A program made the position numbers and the translations under genes. From Phaseolus vulgaris (lineage: Eukaryota; Streptophyta; Magnoliopsida; Fabales; Fabaceae): 64,000 bases of DNA. Below, piece after piece: positions 60,601-64,000 of the stretch; position 1 is the stretch's first letter; each line of letters opens with the position of its first letter. The notes beneath the pieces were generated by a model. The model did no database searches, was not told where the DNA came from, and saw nothing but the letters and a program-made list of their open reading frames with translations. Location: positions 12,714,423 through 12,778,422 of the forward strand of contig NC_023751.2 of NCBI RefSeq assembly GCF_000499845.2, in the 5' to 3' direction.

Positions 60601-63328
60601 CATACACTAAATATTTTGTGTTGGATGTGGTGACCACTCATGTAAAACTAAATCATCTCTTTGTTTCATCTTTTCTTTGTTTTTCACACTTGCTCAAAAG
60701 ATTGTGAATAGGCAGAATATGTGAAAGTCACCTATGGGAGGTCTACAATATTCTGCGTGAACATCGATGAATGATCAAAACAGAGAACTTTTTTCAATTT
60801 TTGGGAAGAATGTTTAAATCCCACATCGGTTGAATACATCTATGCATATGATCGAAGGTTTTTCTTATATATGAATTCTCCCTTCTTAAAATAACTGTTG
60901 AAATTAGTAATAACAACTCAAACATTAAAATTAAAATAATATAATAATAAAAGATATACATACATAACTATACAATGCGACTTCTTAGTGGAAATATAAA
61001 ATATTGAAACTTATATGTTTTAGTGGTTAACAACCATATCAAATGTCTAAATCTTATAAATCACAATTTTTTTTATAATACATCCAGTTAAAAAAAAGAC
61101 CTAGACAATACTTATTTGAACAAATCTTTCTTATAAGAATGTTTAGAAAAGTAAGAAAAAAAAAGTGAAATAAAGTTTTCCAAAAAATTAAATCAACTTA
61201 ATTAATTTATAAAAACTTTTAGATAATTATTTTACATTTTAATTTTTTTAATTTGTGTATAAGATAATTTTAACTCAATTTATTTTTTTCTTATACATAT
61301 GGATGTTAAGAAACTTATCCAAAATGTAGATAATAGTTAGAAGATACTTAGGTAAATGATACATTTACAACTCACAATTTTTCATACAATCGCATTATCA
61401 TTCCTAATATTATTATTTTAATATTTTTCATATAATTTAATTTTAAATTTATTCTTTCTTATATATATTTATTTCTAAACTCAGGTATAATCCATAAGTA
61501 TCATTTTCCATTATAAACTTTGCATTGTTACATGTAGAATGGACTAATGAAGTTTCCTGTTGTTCACTCAAAAGCTCCGATGTTAGATATGTCTGCTAAA
61601 TATAGGAATTCATTCCCATGAAAGTATTACAGTGATAGAATAAGAGTGACAATAAATACATTAACTTCTATACACAAAACCAATTAATATTATTTGTTCA
61701 GTGACAATAAGCTTCAAGTTACAGCAACAGCTGGTTTCACTCACACAAGCATATTTATCAAACTTGCAATTTAACTCTGTAAAATCGCAAGAGTTTACTC
61801 CAGTGAACTCAGTGGAATCGGGAGTAAACCCGCATGACTCAAATAAACTGGCAAGTTCAGCACGAGTCAGGGAGTAAACCTAGTTGGCTTTTTTTTAATC
61901 AAAATGACAACACCAAAGTCATCTTTGGGTTATGATTGTATGGAGAAAAAGATGATTCTAGAAAGCAAATAGGGTTTGACATCCTTCTCACTTTGGTCTC
62001 ATCTTCTTCCTCTTGTCACAAGGACCTTCAACCTCTTCTCACTTTCCTCACTTTCCTCGTGCAATTTCCTTGCTAACTATGACTTGAGTTTGTTTTGGAT
62101 GTTTCAAGATTGGCTCATTTTCTTCCAGCTCTCCCTGATTCCCTTTCTTCCTTTTCTTTCTTTTTGCACGGCATGCGTTCTGTTGAAGTTGTTTTTTTGT
62201 TTATAAGTTTAAACAATTTTGATGCTCCTTGCTCGTTGTTGGAGTAATAGCTTCTCGTTCAGTGGTTTAGTCTGCATACTCCTTGCTGTTCATGACTTCA
62301 GTATGTTCTGCATTTTAATTATCATTTTGATGGTTATTGTTTTCACAGCAACAACACAGTTAAGTTTGTAATAACTCCCATTTCCTATTTCAATAATTCC
62401 TATTTTGCTGAAATTAAGATTTAAATGAGTGAAATTAACTACTAACTTTCTACACTTCTTGTGCTAGCATACTTAATCATTTATTCATCGAGGTTTAATA
62501 ATCTATTTTAACATGGAAATTATAATATTTTAATAATTTTTTACATAAAGTAAATATTTACAATTCATTCAGAATCTACAGAAAAAAAACTCTCATAACT
62601 TAAACTCTGAATTTGACAACCTTGCCGATAACATAGATGATAGAATATATGTAAGTTCCTTAATTATGTTCAAGTTACTTATCTATAGCCACATATATTA
62701 TGCTAAACAGAAATGAACTTTTTCAGCATGAGCCATTTGACCAAAGAACATCTTGCATATAAGAGTCACATACATATATATCTTCACCTACTATGTTATC
62801 AAGGGATGACTACTGCAACTGTCCCTAGTGCTCTTTCGAACGAGAATTTAATTTTATCTTCTATAGGCATGCCTATGAATAAATAAATAAAAATGTGAAA
62901 ATAAAGCATTACGTTCATGCCAGTAATAGTTAAGTTTTTCTGACAAAATGCTTATCTCCTGCAACCCTCGCAGTAACTAAAAAGGAAATGATTCCTTTGT
63001 TTGTCAGCTTAAGAATGTGAACTAATTTGCATTCTTGAACTTGGGTCCAGTGCTGCAAAATATTCAGTTAGAGCATATATTTAAACGACTCATAAAATTA
63101 CAACCAAATAATACAAACAAATCAGATAAACTGCACTGCCAGTACTGATGGATCAGCACATGAGAAAGTCTGAGAAAGCAGACACATGCGAGTTAAATAT
63201 AAATCTAGCTGATTTTATTATCTATATGGGAATTAAGCACTCGCTTCCCTTTTGCTAGCTTCAATTCGATACATATAATTCAAACTTCCATCAATAGAGA
63301 TAACTATAATAATGTACACGATATGATG
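57621..63328. other. Long intergenic stretch, nothing firm
   Basis: About 5.7 kb with no supportable gene. 60811-60833 has a tcccacatcggttga motif seen at the ends of some legume LTR/TRIM repeats. 61790-61880 has a cluster of gagtaaac/gagttta motifs. Open frames at 60295-60483 and 61976-62206 are short and unrecognised. 63000-63328 is probably the 3' untranslated region of the MYB gene. Confidence 0.45.
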
Positions 63329-64000
63329 CTATTGAGTCCCCGGGTAGCTCAACTCTTGAAAACCACTTTCTCGTGGCATCTCTTGCCTCAAACCCTCGAA
63401 ACTCGAAGCAACAAGAGGAGGATACATCAAAGAACTTGTCTCACCCCAATTAGTACTTTGCCCACAACATGAAGATGATGCACAACCCCCCATTATCTTA
63501 TCGCTAATCATTTCCTCTCCATAGAAGAACTCCAACCCTCCTAATAACCTTTGAGAATAATCATTAGTAGAAACCATTTCCCCAATAGCTGCGGAAGCGA
63601 AACTCACTTGCCCTTGCACTAACTCGGAACAGTACGCACTCTGACCAAATTGTACTTGGCTGTTGCCAATAGAGTTCATGCATCCAGAGGAGCTAACATG
63701 TTCCTCCTCTTGAATTTGTTGTGTTGATGAGAGAGAAACGTGTGGAAACTGAAGATTCAACCCATCAAGGATGGGTTGATAATCATCGGAGAATCTCCCT
63801 CCAAGCTTGATTAGAAGTTTTCTAATAGAGTCTTGGTCATTGAAACTTGGAGTTTGACTTGTGTACGGTGAAAGTGGCAGCGCAGGAATCTGTGGCCAAC
63901 AAGGCTGTTGTTGAACACTGTTTTCCTGAAGCAAGAGTGAGGAATTGCTCTCCTGCTTAACGACACCGTTTCCTTTGTTACGTGCCTGCAGTTCCTTACG
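63329..64000 (-). CDS. RAX-like R2R3-MYB transcription factor, 3' part only
   Basis: A 223-codon open frame enters from the right edge and ends at TAG (63329-63331). The first visible residues (RKELQARNKGNGVVKQESN) fit the stretch just after the R3 repeat in RAX/MYB36-group factors. The hallmark DSIRKLLIKLGGRFSDD lies in the middle, followed by a Gln/Ser-rich tail with LLGGLEFFYGEEM and a terminal GFQELSYPGTQ. The DNA-binding R2 and R3 repeats lie outside the window and cannot be checked. RAX-type factors control axillary meristem formation and related MYB36-group members control Casparian strip formation; which applies is unknown. The 'ATG-like' codon at 63934 is an internal TTG, not the start. 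Confidence 0.8.
   Translation of the reverse strand, partial: RKELQARNKGNGVVKQESNSSLLLQENSVQQQPCWPQIPALPLSPYTSQTPSFNDQDSIRKLLIKLGGRFSDDYQPILDGLNLQFPHVSLSSTQQIQEEEHVSSSGCMNSIGNSQVQFGQSAYCSELVQGQVSFASAAIGEMVSTNDYSQRLLGGLEFFYGEEMISDKIMGGCASSSCCGQSTNWGETSSLMYPPLVASSFEGLRQEMPRESGFQELSYPGTQ

Overview
This 64 kb window is AT-rich plant nuclear DNA. It has spliced genes with GT-AG introns, long repeat-filled intergenic stretches, many transposon relics and plant-type telomeric repeats. The protein families (RPT2, type II-like ACC synthase, OSCA/CSC1, RAX-like MYB) are those of a flowering plant. The style of the repeats and the MYB tail suggest a legume such as Phaseolus or Vigna, but the species is an inference and was not tested.

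Five protein genes can be supported. (1) 8048-8833, minus: a one-exon zinc-knuckle protein (ZCCHC10-like) with an Arg/Ser/Lys-rich tail. (2) 10729-13571, minus: a four-exon NPH3/BTB gene that is an RPT2 (ROOT PHOTOTROPISM 2) orthologue, 580 aa, with the conserved C-terminal RRRRFSIS. (3) 31709-37111, plus: a four-exon ACC synthase, 456 aa, type II-like in its body but ending just before the usual C-terminal regulatory motif. (4) 41366-51778, plus: an eleven-exon OSCA/CSC1-like (DUF221) channel, 742 aa, with a degraded Ty1/copia element in its fourth intron. (5) 63329-64000, minus: the 3' part of a RAX-like R2R3-MYB gene that runs off the right edge.

The rest is mainly mobile-element history. 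From left to right: a small inverted-repeat element (668-965); a 1.0 kb non-autonomous hAT with an exact 8-bp target duplication and a nested retroposed insert (5006-6019); a degenerate MITE and a Ty3/gypsy gag relic (9059-9905); a decayed CACTA element with Tnp2 remnants (15160-17311); a diverged LTR-like relic (19017-19240); a 929-bp solo LTR with a 5-bp duplication (22036-22964); a CACTA-type MITE that folds as one long hairpin (24766-25108); an interstitial telomeric array (30339-30379); a copia element (43933-46130); a Mutator-type MITE with about 40-bp terminal repeats (53129-53697); and a tandem duplication next to a dead MULE transposase (55250-57620).

The five genes do not form a pathway. 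RPT2 acts in phototropin signalling, ACC synthase makes the ethylene precursor, OSCA is a mechanosensitive/osmosensitive cation channel and the MYB is a transcription factor. No clearly new biological system was found. The best leads are the shortened ACC synthase tail, a diverged three-copy repeat inside its second intron, a tandem pair of G-boxes upstream of the OSCA gene, and the well-preserved transposon footprints.
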